Positions 1 to 7,213 of a stretch of 45,855 nucleotides of DNA are shown piece by piece. The DNA lies in contig CAXMRP010000065.1 of NCBI GenBank assembly GCA_964196155.1, positions 1 through 45,855 on the forward strand. The letters run 5' to 3'. A program made the translations under genes and the position numbers. The notes beneath the pieces were generated by a model that was not told the origin of the DNA, did not search any database, and was given only the letters and a program-made list of their open reading frames with translations. Every line of letters begins with the position of its first letter. Position 1 is the stretch's first letter. Source of the DNA: CAXMRP01 sp964196155. Lineage in GTDB: Bacteria; Pseudomonadota; Alphaproteobacteria; Rhizobiales; Afifellaceae.

Positions 1-617
1 TGATGCCGACGCTGCTTGTTGGCGATTATCTGTTCGTGTCGAAATTCAGCTACGGCTATTCGCGCTATTCGTTCCCGATCGATTTGCCTTTCATCAAGAA
101 CCGGATCTGGTCTGGTGAACCCGAACGCGGCGATGTCGCCGTCTTCCGACTGCCCCGTGACACGACCACCGACTATATTAAGCGCGTGATCGGCTTGCCC
201 GGCGATAAGATCCAGATGAAGAGCGGGGTACTCTACATCAATGGCGAGGCCGTGCAGCGCGATCCGGTCGAGGACTATATCGGTTCCAATTCCTTCGGCC
301 GCGCGTCATCGGTGCGCCAGTATCGCGAAACCCTGCCCAACGGCGTGACCTATCTGACGCTTGATCTGAACGAAAACAGCGAAAAAGACACCACCGACAT
401 TTACGAGGTGCCGCCCGGCCACTATTTTATGATGGGCGACAATCGCGACAATTCCACCGACAGCCGGTTTCTGGAATTCGTTGGTTTTGTTCCGTTTGAA
501 AACTTCGTTGGCCGCGCCGAAGTCATTTTCTTCTCGGTTGCGGAGGATTCACGCGTCTGGCAAGTCTGGAAATGGCCAAGCACGTTGCGGCCGAGCCGGA
601 TATTCAATGGCCTTTAA
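1..617 (+). CDS. lepB: Signal peptidase I, 5' end outside window
   Basis: Membrane-bound serine protease of the S26 family that removes signal peptides from exported preproteins on the periplasmic side. The window opens inside the catalytic box: the first complete codon is the Met of MPTLLVGD, so the nucleophilic Ser, which normally directly precedes it, and the N-terminal membrane anchors lie upstream. Visible family boxes are VSKFSYGY, RGDVAVFRLPRD, IKRVIGLPGD (its Lys, residue 60 of the visible part, is the expected general base) and GDNRDNSTDSR. The visible 204 residues end in an ordinary C-terminus. It is followed 66 bases later by rnc and era, the usual alphaproteobacterial lepB-rnc-era order. 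The ATG at position 3 is not the real start. Confidence 0.95.
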   Translation, partial: MPTLLVGDYLFVSKFSYGYSRYSFPIDLPFIKNRIWSGEPERGDVAVFRLPRDTTTDYIKRVIGLPGDKIQMKSGVLYINGEAVQRDPVEDYIGSNSFGRASSVRQYRETLPNGVTYLTLDLNENSEKDTTDIYEVPPGHYFMMGDNRDNSTDSRFLEFVGFVPFENFVGRAEVIFFSVAEDSRVWQVWKWPSTLRPSRIFNGL

Positions 618-653
618 GCCTGGCCGGGCAGGGGGCGTCAGCTAGTGGTTATC

Positions 654-683
654 ATGACGCATACCGCCTGGACTGGCCGTTAG
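654..683 (+). other. Nine-codon open frame abutting rnc
   Basis: An ATG at 654 opens a nine-codon frame (MTHTAWTGR) that ends in TAG at 681-683, directly against and in frame with the rnc ATG at 684. Neither ATG has a clear Shine-Dalgarno sequence. It may be a coupling minicistron or chance; translation is not shown. Confidence 0.2.
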
Positions 684-1382
684 ATGTCCGACAATCTTGG
701 CCGGCTTCAAACTCAACTGAATTATCAGTTCACCGATGCCTCTCTCCTCGATCGCGCCCTGACCCATGCCACGGCACTGGACAATTCGGGTGGCCACGAA
801 AGCACCGCCACTTACCAGCGTCTGGAATTTCTTGGTGACCGTGTGCTCGGCCTCGTCATAGCCGATCTCCTGATGCGCCGGTTTCCCGGCGACGATGAAG
901 GCGACCTGTCGCGCCGGCTGCATAAATTGGTCAGCGGCGATACCTGTGCCGAAGTGGCGCTGGAGATGGATCTTGATCCGTTCATCCGCACCGGTGAGAG
1001 CCTGTCGCGGATCGGCAAGCGCCTGTCTGCCGGCATCCGCGCTGATGTCTGCGAAGCAGTAATCGCCGCGGTCTATCGCGACGGCGGCCTTGCGCCGGCG
1101 GCGGACCTGATCATCCGCTACTGGAGCCCAAGGGTTGAAGGCATGACCGGCCCGCTGCGCGATGCCAAGACCGAGCTTCAGGAATGGGCGCATCGCAACC
1201 AACTGGGCACGCCGACCTATACCGAGGTCTCCCGCTCCGGACCCGATCACGCACCGCAATTTGTGGTAGCAGCAAGTTTGGACGATGGCCGCTCTGCCAA
1301 CGGCGAGGGCGGCAACAAACGCGATGCCGAACAACGCGCGGCCGAGGCTATGCTGGTTGAAAATGGTATACGCGAATTATGA
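684..1382 (+). CDS. rnc: Ribonuclease III
   Basis: Double-strand-specific endoribonuclease that processes rRNA precursors and structured mRNAs in the cytoplasm. The 232 residues have the usual two-domain layout: a catalytic RIII domain (about 5-150) with the signature QRLEFLGDRVLG (Glu48, Asp52) and the second acidic pair Asp121/Glu124 in ADVCEAV, then a double-stranded-RNA-binding domain (about 158-228) starting at DAKTELQEW and ending in the helix KRDAEQRAAEAML. The length is normal for the family. The stop overlaps the era start by four bases (ATGA), so the two are probably translationally coupled. The start is preceded by an in-frame stop and lacks a clear Shine-Dalgarno sequence. Confidence 0.96.
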   Translation: MSDNLGRLQTQLNYQFTDASLLDRALTHATALDNSGGHESTATYQRLEFLGDRVLGLVIADLLMRRFPGDDEGDLSRRLHKLVSGDTCAEVALEMDLDPFIRTGESLSRIGKRLSAGIRADVCEAVIAAVYRDGGLAPAADLIIRYWSPRVEGMTGPLRDAKTELQEWAHRNQLGTPTYTEVSRSGPDHAPQFVVAASLDDGRSANGEGGNKRDAEQRAAEAMLVENGIREL

Positions 1383-2326
1383 GTGATGCCGGGACCCCAA
1401 ACACCGACCCTGACGAAACGGGAGCGCCCAAACGGGCCGGGTTTGTTGCCCTGATCGGCGCCACCAACTCTGGCAAGTCGACTTTGTTGAACCGGGTGGT
1501 CGGCGCCAAGGTGTCGATTGTCTCCCGAAAGGTCCAGACCACACGGGCTCTGGTTCGCGGCATCGTTATCAAGGACGCAACGCAAATCATTTTCGTCGAC
1601 ACGCCGGGGATTTTCGATCCGCGTCGCCGGCTCGATCGCGCCATGGTGTCTACCGCCTGGAGCGGCGCCGCCGATGCTGATCTTGTCGCGCTGATGATCG
1701 ATGCCAGAAAAGGGATTGCGGATGATGACCTGGCAATTCTGGATCGCTTTGCGGCCCAGTCGGGTGGGGCGAACAAACCGGTTCTGCTGCTGAATAAGAT
1801 CGACCTTGTGGCGCGCGATACGCTGCTTGACCTGGCGCAACGCGCCAATGACCGGGTGGAATTTGCCGCCACATTCATGATATCGGCCCAAACCGGTGAC
1901 GGTGTTGTTGACATGCTCGATTATTTCGTCGCGACCCTGCCGCAAGGCCCGTGGCTTTATCCTGAAGACCAGATGACAGATATCCCGATGCGGATGTTGG
2001 CGGCGGAAATCACCCGCGAAAAGCTCATGGACCGGCTGCATCAGGAGCTGCCCTATGCCTCCACGGTGGAAACCGAAACGTGGACCGAGGGCAAGAAGGG
2101 CATCCGCATCGAGCAGACAATTTATGTCGAGCGCGAAAGCCAGCGCCGCATTGTGCTCGGCAAGGGCGGCAGCGCCATCAAGGCGATTTCCATGGCCTCG
2201 CGCCGGGATCTGACCGAATTGCTGGAACAGCCCGTACACTTGTTTCTGTTTGTCAAAGTGCGCCGCAACTGGGGCAATGACCCTGAACGCTACGGCAATA
2301 TCGGACTGGAAATGCCGAGCAACTAG
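1379..2326 (+). CDS. era: GTPase Era
   Basis: Essential GTPase that binds the 3' end of 16S rRNA and assists 30S assembly. The 315 residues show the G1 loop GATNSGKS (27-34), G3 DTPG (74-77) and G4 NKID (139-142), followed by a C-terminal KH domain with the GKGGSAIK loop (261-268). About 20 hydrophilic residues precede the G domain. The G1 loop has Thr-Asn-Ser where many Era proteins have Pro-Asn-Val or Pro-Asn-Ala, still consistent with a P-loop. The start overlaps the rnc stop by four bases. In many relatives recO follows directly; here a MAPEG gene intervenes. Confidence 0.96.
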   Translation: MSDAGTPNTDPDETGAPKRAGFVALIGATNSGKSTLLNRVVGAKVSIVSRKVQTTRALVRGIVIKDATQIIFVDTPGIFDPRRRLDRAMVSTAWSGAADADLVALMIDARKGIADDDLAILDRFAAQSGGANKPVLLLNKIDLVARDTLLDLAQRANDRVEFAATFMISAQTGDGVVDMLDYFVATLPQGPWLYPEDQMTDIPMRMLAAEITREKLMDRLHQELPYASTVETETWTEGKKGIRIEQTIYVERESQRRIVLGKGGSAIKAISMASRRDLTELLEQPVHLFLFVKVRRNWGNDPERYGNIGLEMPSN

Positions 2327-2401
2327 CACCATCGTTTGTTGCTGGCCAAAATTCGAATATGGCCATAATTTGTAACTCACTGAGCGAAGGGGAGTCCCGT
2401 C

Positions 2402-2821
2402 ATGACAACTGAACTCTGGTATCTGTTTCTAACCGCTTTTCTTCTGGCTGTATTGTGGGTCCCAAACATTATCGGACAGGTGAGCAGCGCCGGCATGCTG
2501 AGCCAGGAAGATTACAAACAACTTCGCAAACAGGAAGATTTTCCCGACTGGGTGCGCCGCGCTAACCGGGCCCATGTCAATCTGGTGGAACAATTCGGCG
2601 CCTTTATCGGCCTGATTGTCGTTGCCCATCTGGCCGGCATTTCAAACGGTGCCACGGCCTTCGCGGCCGCCTTGTTTTTCTGGGCCCGCCTTGCCCACGC
2701 GGTTGTTTTCATCGCCGGCATTTCGCAGATGATGATCCGGACCCTGATTTTCACCGTCGCCTGGATCGCGCTGATGATCCTGGCCGTGCAGATCTTGTTT
2801 GCCGGCGCGCCGGCCGCCTGA
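2402..2821 (+). CDS. MAPEG-family membrane protein
   Basis: A 139-residue integral membrane protein of the MAPEG superfamily (membrane-associated proteins in eicosanoid and glutathione metabolism). Four hydrophobic segments are visible at about 5-25, 60-80, 83-103 and 112-133. The conserved loop after helix 1 (WVRRANRAHVNLVEQFGAF) carries the family Arg/Asn/Glu pattern linked to glutathione binding in characterised members. No substrate can be assigned for the bacterial members. A good ribosome-binding site (AAGGGGAG) lies about eight bases before the ATG. It sits between era and recO, where relatives usually have no gene. It may have its own promoter in the 75 bases after era, but no convincing hexamers are seen. 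Confidence 0.85.
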   Translation: MTTELWYLFLTAFLLAVLWVPNIIGQVSSAGMLSQEDYKQLRKQEDFPDWVRRANRAHVNLVEQFGAFIGLIVVAHLAGISNGATAFAAALFFWARLAHAVVFIAGISQMMIRTLIFTVAWIALMILAVQILFAGAPAA

Positions 2822-2856
2822 AGCCGCCCGGCTCTTGCTGGTCGTAAATTTGACTG

Positions 2857-3600
2857 ATGGAATGGCATGAAGAGGCTCTGGCGCTGGGCGCCCGTCGGCA
2901 TGGCGAAACCGATGTCATACTGGAAGTCCTGACTCGCCAGCGCGGGCGTCATCTGGGCCTTGTGCGTGGAGGCCGGTCGCGGCGGCTGCGCGCCGTTCTT
3001 CAGCCTGGCAACAGCCTCAAGGTGACATGGCGGGCGCGGCTGTCTGAGCATCTGGGCAATTTCCGCGTCGAACCAGTGACCGAGCGCGCCGCCGAACTGA
3101 TGATGTCCCGCTGCGCAACCTACGGCATTCAGGCACTGGCAGCGCATCTGCGGCTGCTGCCCGAACGCGATCCCCACCCCAAACTCTATGACGCTGCCAC
3201 CGTCATTGTGGAAAATTTGCATGACCCCGATATTTGCGGCGAGCTGATGGTCCGCTTTGAAGTTCTACTACTGGAGGAACTTGGTTTTGGCATGGATTTG
3301 GGGACTTGCGCGGCGACCGGGACCCGCGAGGATTTGGCCTATGTGTCGCCGAAATCCGGTCGCGCGGTGAGCCGGGCCGCCGGTCTGCCCTATGACAATC
3401 GCATGTTGAAATTGCCGGCATTTCTTATTGATCGCCGCGACGGCGACCAACCCAACAGTGCCAGCATCCAGTCGGGATTTGACCTCACCGGTCATTTTCT
3501 GACCCATCACATCTATCAGCCCCGCAGCCAGCCCGAGCCCGATGAACGCGGCGGTTTTATTCGCGCCGTGGTCGCCAGCCTCGCCTCAGCCGCCCGGTAA
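2857..3600 (+). CDS. recO: DNA repair protein RecO
   Basis: Recombination mediator that, with RecR, loads RecA on SSB-coated single strands in RecF-pathway gap repair. The 247 residues fit the family: an N-terminal OB fold (about 1-80) opening with the typical ALALGARRHGETDVILEVLT and containing a basic stretch RGGRSRRLR, then a mainly helical domain with LLLEELGFGMDL, a segment seen in most RecO proteins. The ATG lies 35 bases after the MAPEG stop and has no strong Shine-Dalgarno sequence. It is the last gene before a probable promoter serving gatC. Confidence 0.93.
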   Translation: MEWHEEALALGARRHGETDVILEVLTRQRGRHLGLVRGGRSRRLRAVLQPGNSLKVTWRARLSEHLGNFRVEPVTERAAELMMSRCATYGIQALAAHLRLLPERDPHPKLYDAATVIVENLHDPDICGELMVRFEVLLLEELGFGMDLGTCAATGTREDLAYVSPKSGRAVSRAAGLPYDNRMLKLPAFLIDRRDGDQPNSASIQSGFDLTGHFLTHHIYQPRSQPEPDERGGFIRAVVASLASAAR

Positions 3601-3638
3601 CAGCACCGGCAATCTGTCTCGCCAGGCACGACCAAACA

Positions 3639-3667
3639 TTGTCAGCCGCCCTGTCAGGGGCTATAGC
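3639..3667 (+). promoter_or_regulatory. Candidate sigma-70 promoter for gatC
   Basis: TTGTCA (3639-3644) and TATAGC (3662-3667) are separated by 17 bases and lie about 43 bases before the gatC ATG. Five of six -35 positions and four of six -10 positions match the consensus. This is a by-eye prediction. Confidence 0.4.
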
Positions 3668-3709
3668 CAGACAAAATTGCCAATTGAAACAAAGGCGTGG
3701 AAATAGATC

Positions 3710-3997
3710 ATGAGCGTCGACACGAAGACAGTCCAGCGCGTGGCCCATCTGGCCCGCATCAAGGTCAGCGATGCAGAGGCGCAAAACCTGCAAGGCGAGC
3801 TCAACGCCATCCTCGGTTTTGTCGAGCAGTTGGGTGAGGTGGACGTGACCGGGGTGGAACCGATGACCTCGGTTCAACCCATGGCCATGAAAAAACGCAT
3901 CGATGCGGTGACCGACGGCGCCAAGGCCGACGACATCATCGCCAATGCGCCTGAAACCGACGATCACTATTTCGTCGTCCCGAAAGTCGTGGAATAG
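3710..3997 (+). CDS. gatC: Asp/Glu-tRNA amidotransferase subunit C
   Basis: Smallest subunit of the GatCAB complex, which converts misacylated Glu-tRNA(Gln) and/or Asp-tRNA(Asn) to Gln-tRNA and Asn-tRNA; GatC wraps around GatA and joins it to GatB. The 95 residues begin with the typical VQRVAHLARIKVSDAE and contain LNAILGFVEQLGEVDVTGVEP, which is diagnostic of the family, and end with the usual FVVPKVVE. A likely promoter lies upstream, and a secreted-protein gene starts three bases after the stop, so the two are probably co-transcribed. GatA and GatB follow at 4825 and 7214. Confidence 0.96.
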   Translation: MSVDTKTVQRVAHLARIKVSDAEAQNLQGELNAILGFVEQLGEVDVTGVEPMTSVQPMAMKKRIDAVTDGAKADDIIANAPETDDHYFVVPKVVE

Positions 3998-4000
3998 GCC

Positions 4001-4651
4001 ATGTCCTGCCTAACGGGAATTCCAGCCGTCAAAACCGCAATGCCGGCGACCAGTGCGCTCTGCGGCACATTGGCTACTGTTTTAATCCTGGCCGACATGG
4101 CCGTGGCCAGTGATTTCCCTTCCGGACGCTGGTCTTTCGGCGAGACTTGCCAGGCCAGCATCGAGCCTGATGCCATGGGCGCGGGCATGGTCCTGACCCG
4201 AAAGGGGATCGTGACCGGCGTGTCCGCCTGTGAATTTGTGCAGATTTGGCCGGGCGAGGAGGATCGCTGGGCAGTGATGGAACTGTGCTCGGGCAATGAT
4301 TCCACCTGGACCCGGATATCAGCGCTGGAACGATCCGGCAGCGGTGAACTGATCCACACCTCGGAAAATGACGGCGAACTGGTATTCACCCTGTGCCCGG
4401 GGACGGAAGAAGATTATCCCGGTACGCCAGAACCGGCCCAACCGGCCCAACCGGCGATCCCGGCAGAACCGGAAACCCCGGAGAATACTGAAAGTCCTGA
4501 AATTTCGGAAAGTCCCGAGAATTTGGAAATCCCGAAAAATTCGGAAAGTCCCGAAAATTCAGAAATCAAAGACAGCACCGCCATTCCACCTGCCGGCGAA
4601 GTCGACGCCGAACCAGCGGCGCCCGATACTGCCACACAATCCGCCAACTGA
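4001..4651 (+). CDS. Secreted protein with Cys-rich domain and Pro/Glu hexapeptide repeats
   Basis: I do not recognise a family for this 216-residue protein. It starts with a hydrophobic export signal (about 12-36; alternative start at Met14 giving a tidier signal), ending near AVASDFP, a plausible signal-peptidase site. The mature domain (about 38-133) holds four Cys (50, 77, 96, 132) that could form two disulfides. From about 134 to the end the protein is low-complexity Pro/Glu/Ser: first Pro-Ala-Gln triplets (about 145-155), then five tandem hexapeptides (161-190). The gene starts three bases after gatC and precedes gatA, yet it has no evident link to tRNA amidation. The tail may be a flexible periplasmic spacer; function unknown. 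Confidence 0.75.
   Translation: MSCLTGIPAVKTAMPATSALCGTLATVLILADMAVASDFPSGRWSFGETCQASIEPDAMGAGMVLTRKGIVTGVSACEFVQIWPGEEDRWAVMELCSGNDSTWTRISALERSGSGELIHTSENDGELVFTLCPGTEEDYPGTPEPAQPAQPAIPAEPETPENTESPEISESPENLEIPKNSESPENSEIKDSTAIPPAGEVDAEPAAPDTATQSAN
4481..4570 (+). repeat. Five in-frame 18-base repeats (hexapeptide minisatellite)
   Basis: Five consecutive degenerate 18-base units encode ENTESP, EISESP, ENLEIP, KNSESP and ENSEIK, that is (E/K)(N/I)xE(S/I)(P/K). The array is more AT-rich than its surroundings. Just upstream (4433-4450) two copies of the nine-base unit CCGGCCCAA encode Pro-Ala-Gln triplets. Both arrays keep frame when units are gained or lost. Confidence 0.9.
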
Positions 4652-4777
4652 TATAAGCGACAGGTCCGCACTTCCGGCCCGCACCATTGACCAGCACCTT
4701 TGACCCCAGCTAGAGCGGGGGCGGGCTGGCTCGTCTGTAATACTGCGCCATCGCCAGCCACCAATTTTACCGTCAGG

Positions 4778-4814
4778 CCCCGATAGGACCCCTGATAGGA
4801 TCCCCGCATAGGAT
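4778..4814 (+). repeat. Three iterated CCCC-n-ATAGGA boxes upstream of gatA
   Basis: Three imperfect copies of CCCC(T)(G/GC)ATAGGA lie head to tail at 4778-4788, 4789-4800 and 4802-4813, spaced 11 to 13 bases. The last AGGA is 11 bases before the gatA GTG and is the best available ribosome-binding site; the first two are extra copies. They could be standby ribosome sites, a repeated protein-binding site, or the remains of a local duplication. Confidence 0.55.
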
Positions 4815-4824
4815 AAAGTGAACC

Positions 4825-6306
4825 GTGAGTGATCTTACTTCCCTGACCATTGCCGAAATTCGCGAGGGCCTTGCCGCCAAGGCCTTCAGCGCCCGGCAAC
4901 TGACCGACGCCTATCTGACGGCCATCGACGCCGCCAACGACAAGCTCAATGCCTATATTGTCGTGACCCCGGATCAGGCCCGTGCTGGCGCTGAGGAAAG
5001 CGACAAGCGCATCGCCGCTGGCCAGGCAAGGCCGCTGGAAGGGGTGCCGCTGGGTATCAAGGATCTGTTTTGCACCCGCGACGTGCATTCGCAGGCCGGC
5101 AGCCACATTCTCGATGGCTTCCGCCCGCGTTACGATTCCACGGTCACATCCAACCTGTGGGCCGATGGCGCGCTGATGCTCGGCAAGCTCAACATGGATG
5201 AATTCGCCATGGGTTCGTCCAACGAGACCAGCTATTATGGCCCGGTGGTCAATCCCTGGCGTGCCGGTAACTCCAACGCCGACCTGGTGCCCGGCGGCTC
5301 GTCGGGCGGGTCCGCAGCCGCTGTTGCCGCGCAATTGTGCGCCGGTGCCACCGCCACCGATACCGGCGGGTCGATCCGCCAGCCGGCGGCCTTTACCGGT
5401 ACTGTCGGCATCAAGCCTACCTATGGCCGCTGCTCGCGCTGGGGCATTGTTGCCTTCGCCTCGTCGCTGGATCAGGCCGGCCCGCTCGCCCGCACTGTGC
5501 GCGACGCGGCAATTTTGCTGAAATCCATGGCTTCGATCGATGAAAAGGACACCACCTCGACCGACCGGCCGGTTCCCGATTATGAGGCGGCAATCGGCGG
5601 CAGCGTAAAGGGGATGAAAATCGGCATTCCGAAGGAATACCGCATGGACGGAATGCCTGACGAAATCGAGGCGCTGTGGCAAACCGGCATCGCGTGGTAT
5701 CGTGACGCCGGCGCCGAGATCGTCGATATTTCCTTGCCGCACACCAAATATGCGCTGCCGGCCTATTACATCGTTGCCCCGGCGGAAGCCTCGTCCAACC
5801 TCGCCCGCTATGATGGGGTGCGCTACGGCCTGCGGGTGCCAAATGACGATCTGACCGCCATGTATGAGGAAACCCGCGCCGCCGGCTTCGGCCAGGAAGT
5901 CAAGCGCCGGGTGCTGATCGGCACTTATGTGCTGTCGGCGGGCTACTACGACGCCTACTATGTCCAGGCGCAAAAAGTCCGCACGCTGATCCGCCAGGAT
6001 TTCGAAAAGGTCTATGCCGAAGGTATCGACACAATCCTCACGCCGGCAACGCCATCGGCGGCCTTCGGGATTGCCGAAATGGCGTCTGCCTCGCCGGTGG
6101 ACATGTATCTGAACGACATCTTTACGGTAACGGTGAACATGGCCGGCCTGCCGGCCATTGCCGTTCCCGCCGGAACCGACAAGAATGGCCTGCCGCTGGC
6201 CTTGCAACTGATCGGCCGGCCGTTCGACGAAGAAACCCTGTTCAGGGCAGGGCAGGTGATCGAGGACGCGGCGGGCCGTTACACGCCGAAGAAATGGTGG
6301 GCATGA
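4825..6306 (+). CDS. gatA: Asp/Glu-tRNA amidotransferase subunit A
   Basis: Amidase subunit of GatCAB that releases ammonia from glutamine (or asparagine) and channels it to GatB. The 493 residues carry the amidase signature GGSSGGSAAAVAAQLCAG and the full Ser-cisSer-Lys triad: Lys79 in PLGIKDLF, Ser159 in the GGSSGGS box and Ser183 in DTGGSIRQPA. The C-terminus IEDAAGRYTPKKWW is typical. The start is GTG, giving MSDLTSL, with three AGGA boxes in front. The stop overlaps the ATG of the next small gene by four bases. An apparent long reading frame on the other strand is a composition artefact. Confidence 0.97.
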   Translation: MSDLTSLTIAEIREGLAAKAFSARQLTDAYLTAIDAANDKLNAYIVVTPDQARAGAEESDKRIAAGQARPLEGVPLGIKDLFCTRDVHSQAGSHILDGFRPRYDSTVTSNLWADGALMLGKLNMDEFAMGSSNETSYYGPVVNPWRAGNSNADLVPGGSSGGSAAAVAAQLCAGATATDTGGSIRQPAAFTGTVGIKPTYGRCSRWGIVAFASSLDQAGPLARTVRDAAILLKSMASIDEKDTTSTDRPVPDYEAAIGGSVKGMKIGIPKEYRMDGMPDEIEALWQTGIAWYRDAGAEIVDISLPHTKYALPAYYIVAPAEASSNLARYDGVRYGLRVPNDDLTAMYEETRAAGFGQEVKRRVLIGTYVLSAGYYDAYYVQAQKVRTLIRQDFEKVYAEGIDTILTPATPSAAFGIAEMASASPVDMYLNDIFTVTVNMAGLPAIAVPAGTDKNGLPLALQLIGRPFDEETLFRAGQVIEDAAGRYTPKKWWA

Positions 6307-6548
6307 TGAGCACGAAAAAACTGAAATCAGCCATGCAAACACTGGCCAACGGCGACTGGGACGGGGCTCACAAGATTGTGCAGGCCGATGAATCAGCCGA
6401 GGCCGCATGGATCCACGCGCTCTTGCACCGCATCGAGGGCGATGACGCCAATGCAGGCTACTGGTATCGCCGCGCCGGCAAACCATTTCCGACGACGGAT
6501 ACCGATGCCGAGCAACGCGACATAGCTGCTGCCCTGGGCCTTGGCTGA
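6303..6548 (+). CDS. Small conserved protein of unknown function
   Basis: An 81-residue soluble protein with the pattern NGDWDGAHKIVQ ... AAWIHALLHRIEGDDANAGYWYRRAGKP. Proteins with this pattern occur widely as uncharacterised small proteins; I recognise the pattern but know no function. The helical WIHALLHR/YWYRRAG repeats suggest a single TPR-like helical hairpin. The start used is the ATG overlapping the gatA stop by four bases, which implies coupling; another in-frame ATG lies at 6294 and one at 6306. Conserved placement with gat genes hints at, but does not show, a shared role. Confidence 0.75.
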   Translation: MMSTKKLKSAMQTLANGDWDGAHKIVQADESAEAAWIHALLHRIEGDDANAGYWYRRAGKPFPTTDTDAEQRDIAAALGLG

Positions 6549-6710
6549 ACAAAACCTGTTCCATTTTCACACGGAAAGCGGCACGCCTGTTTACCGCGCA
6601 TTCACCATAATCACCTGTTCCTGGTAACCATCGCTTCACCTTAACGGTTTGAAAAGCGGCGGCGGCGACACTCCGCATCCAACACGGGTGTTGTGAGTGG
6701 AGTTCGGTCG

Positions 6711-7016
6711 ATGCGTAAGAGTCTCAATGAGTTGTTTCGGAAATCGGCGGCTGTCGCCGTTTTGAGCGGTGGCGTGATGGCATTCATGCTGGCCGCGGCG
6801 GGCCAGGCGCCAGCCGCCGATCTTTCCGGCGGTGATGGTGTCTATGATGGCGACCAGCCAAATTTTGTTTGCGGACAGGATATGTCCAAAATTGTTTTGT
6901 TTGACGCGGAAGGTCGCCCGACCATTCCCGCGCGCACGAAAATGTTCGCCTGCATAACGGGCGAGACATTGATCTCCGGCGATATTCCGCCACCGCCGGA
7001 ATATTGCTGCCACTAA
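6711..7016 (+). CDS. Small secreted protein with conserved-looking Cys residues
   Basis: Unrecognised 101-residue protein. The ATG at 6711 is preferred over an in-frame GTG at 6693 because GGAG lies eight bases before it and the resulting N-terminus (MRKSLNELFRKS followed by a hydrophobic run ending AAGQAPAADL) is a normal signal peptide with cleavage near Ala-Pro-Ala-Ala. The mature part is about 60 residues with Cys in FVCGQ, FACITGE and the C-terminal EYCCH, suggesting disulfides or metal binding in the periplasm. A near-palindrome (6680-6693, CAACAC-GG-GTGTTG) lies before the ribosome-binding site, and a strong terminator follows, so the gene may be its own transcription unit. Function unknown. 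Confidence 0.65.
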   Translation: MRKSLNELFRKSAAVAVLSGGVMAFMLAAAGQAPAADLSGGDGVYDGDQPNFVCGQDMSKIVLFDAEGRPTIPARTKMFACITGETLISGDIPPPPEYCCH

Positions 7017-7070
7017 CCAAGTCCAAATTCCGCAACCAATAAGCGGGTCCGACCTCCAGTCGGTTCACTT

Positions 7071-7101
7071 GGCCGGGCCTGTTGCCCGGCCATTTTCGTT
7101 T
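7071..7101 (+). terminator. Intrinsic terminator
   Basis: A perfect 8-base-pair GC stem (GGCCGGGC at 7071-7078, GCCCGGCC at 7084-7091) with a five-base loop is followed by ATTTTCGTTT. It closes the unit ending with the small secreted protein 54 bases upstream and separates it from gatB. Confidence 0.85.
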
Positions 7102-7108
7102 GTCTGCC

Positions 7109-7146
7109 GACAGGGATGTTAGACGACAAATGAACTGGTCCCTGTC
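7109..7146 (+). other. Inverted repeat in the gatB leader
   Basis: GACAGGG (7109-7115) and CCCTGTC (7140-7146) form a perfect 7-base inverted repeat with 24 bases between, located after the terminator and about 67 bases before the gatB ATG. It could be a leader stem or an operator near the gatB promoter. No clear promoter hexamers were found. Confidence 0.3.
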
Positions 7147-7213
7147 ACTGGACCGCCGCGCCGCGATGGCCTAATCGGTAGCCCGACACGACAGACAATG
7201 CCGGGCCGCAGCC

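Noticed and set aside
2339..2369. Promoter-like TTGCTG and CATAAT before the MAPEG gene
   Set aside because: Spacing of 19 bases and weak -35 match; not distinguishable from chance.
1247..2380. Long antisense frame over era
   Set aside because: Shadow of era; no domain, no ribosome-binding site.
4414..6678. A 754-codon open frame antisense to gatA and its neighbours
   Set aside because: It mirrors high-GC gatA, whose conserved protein explains the DNA; the antisense product has low-complexity composition and no motif.
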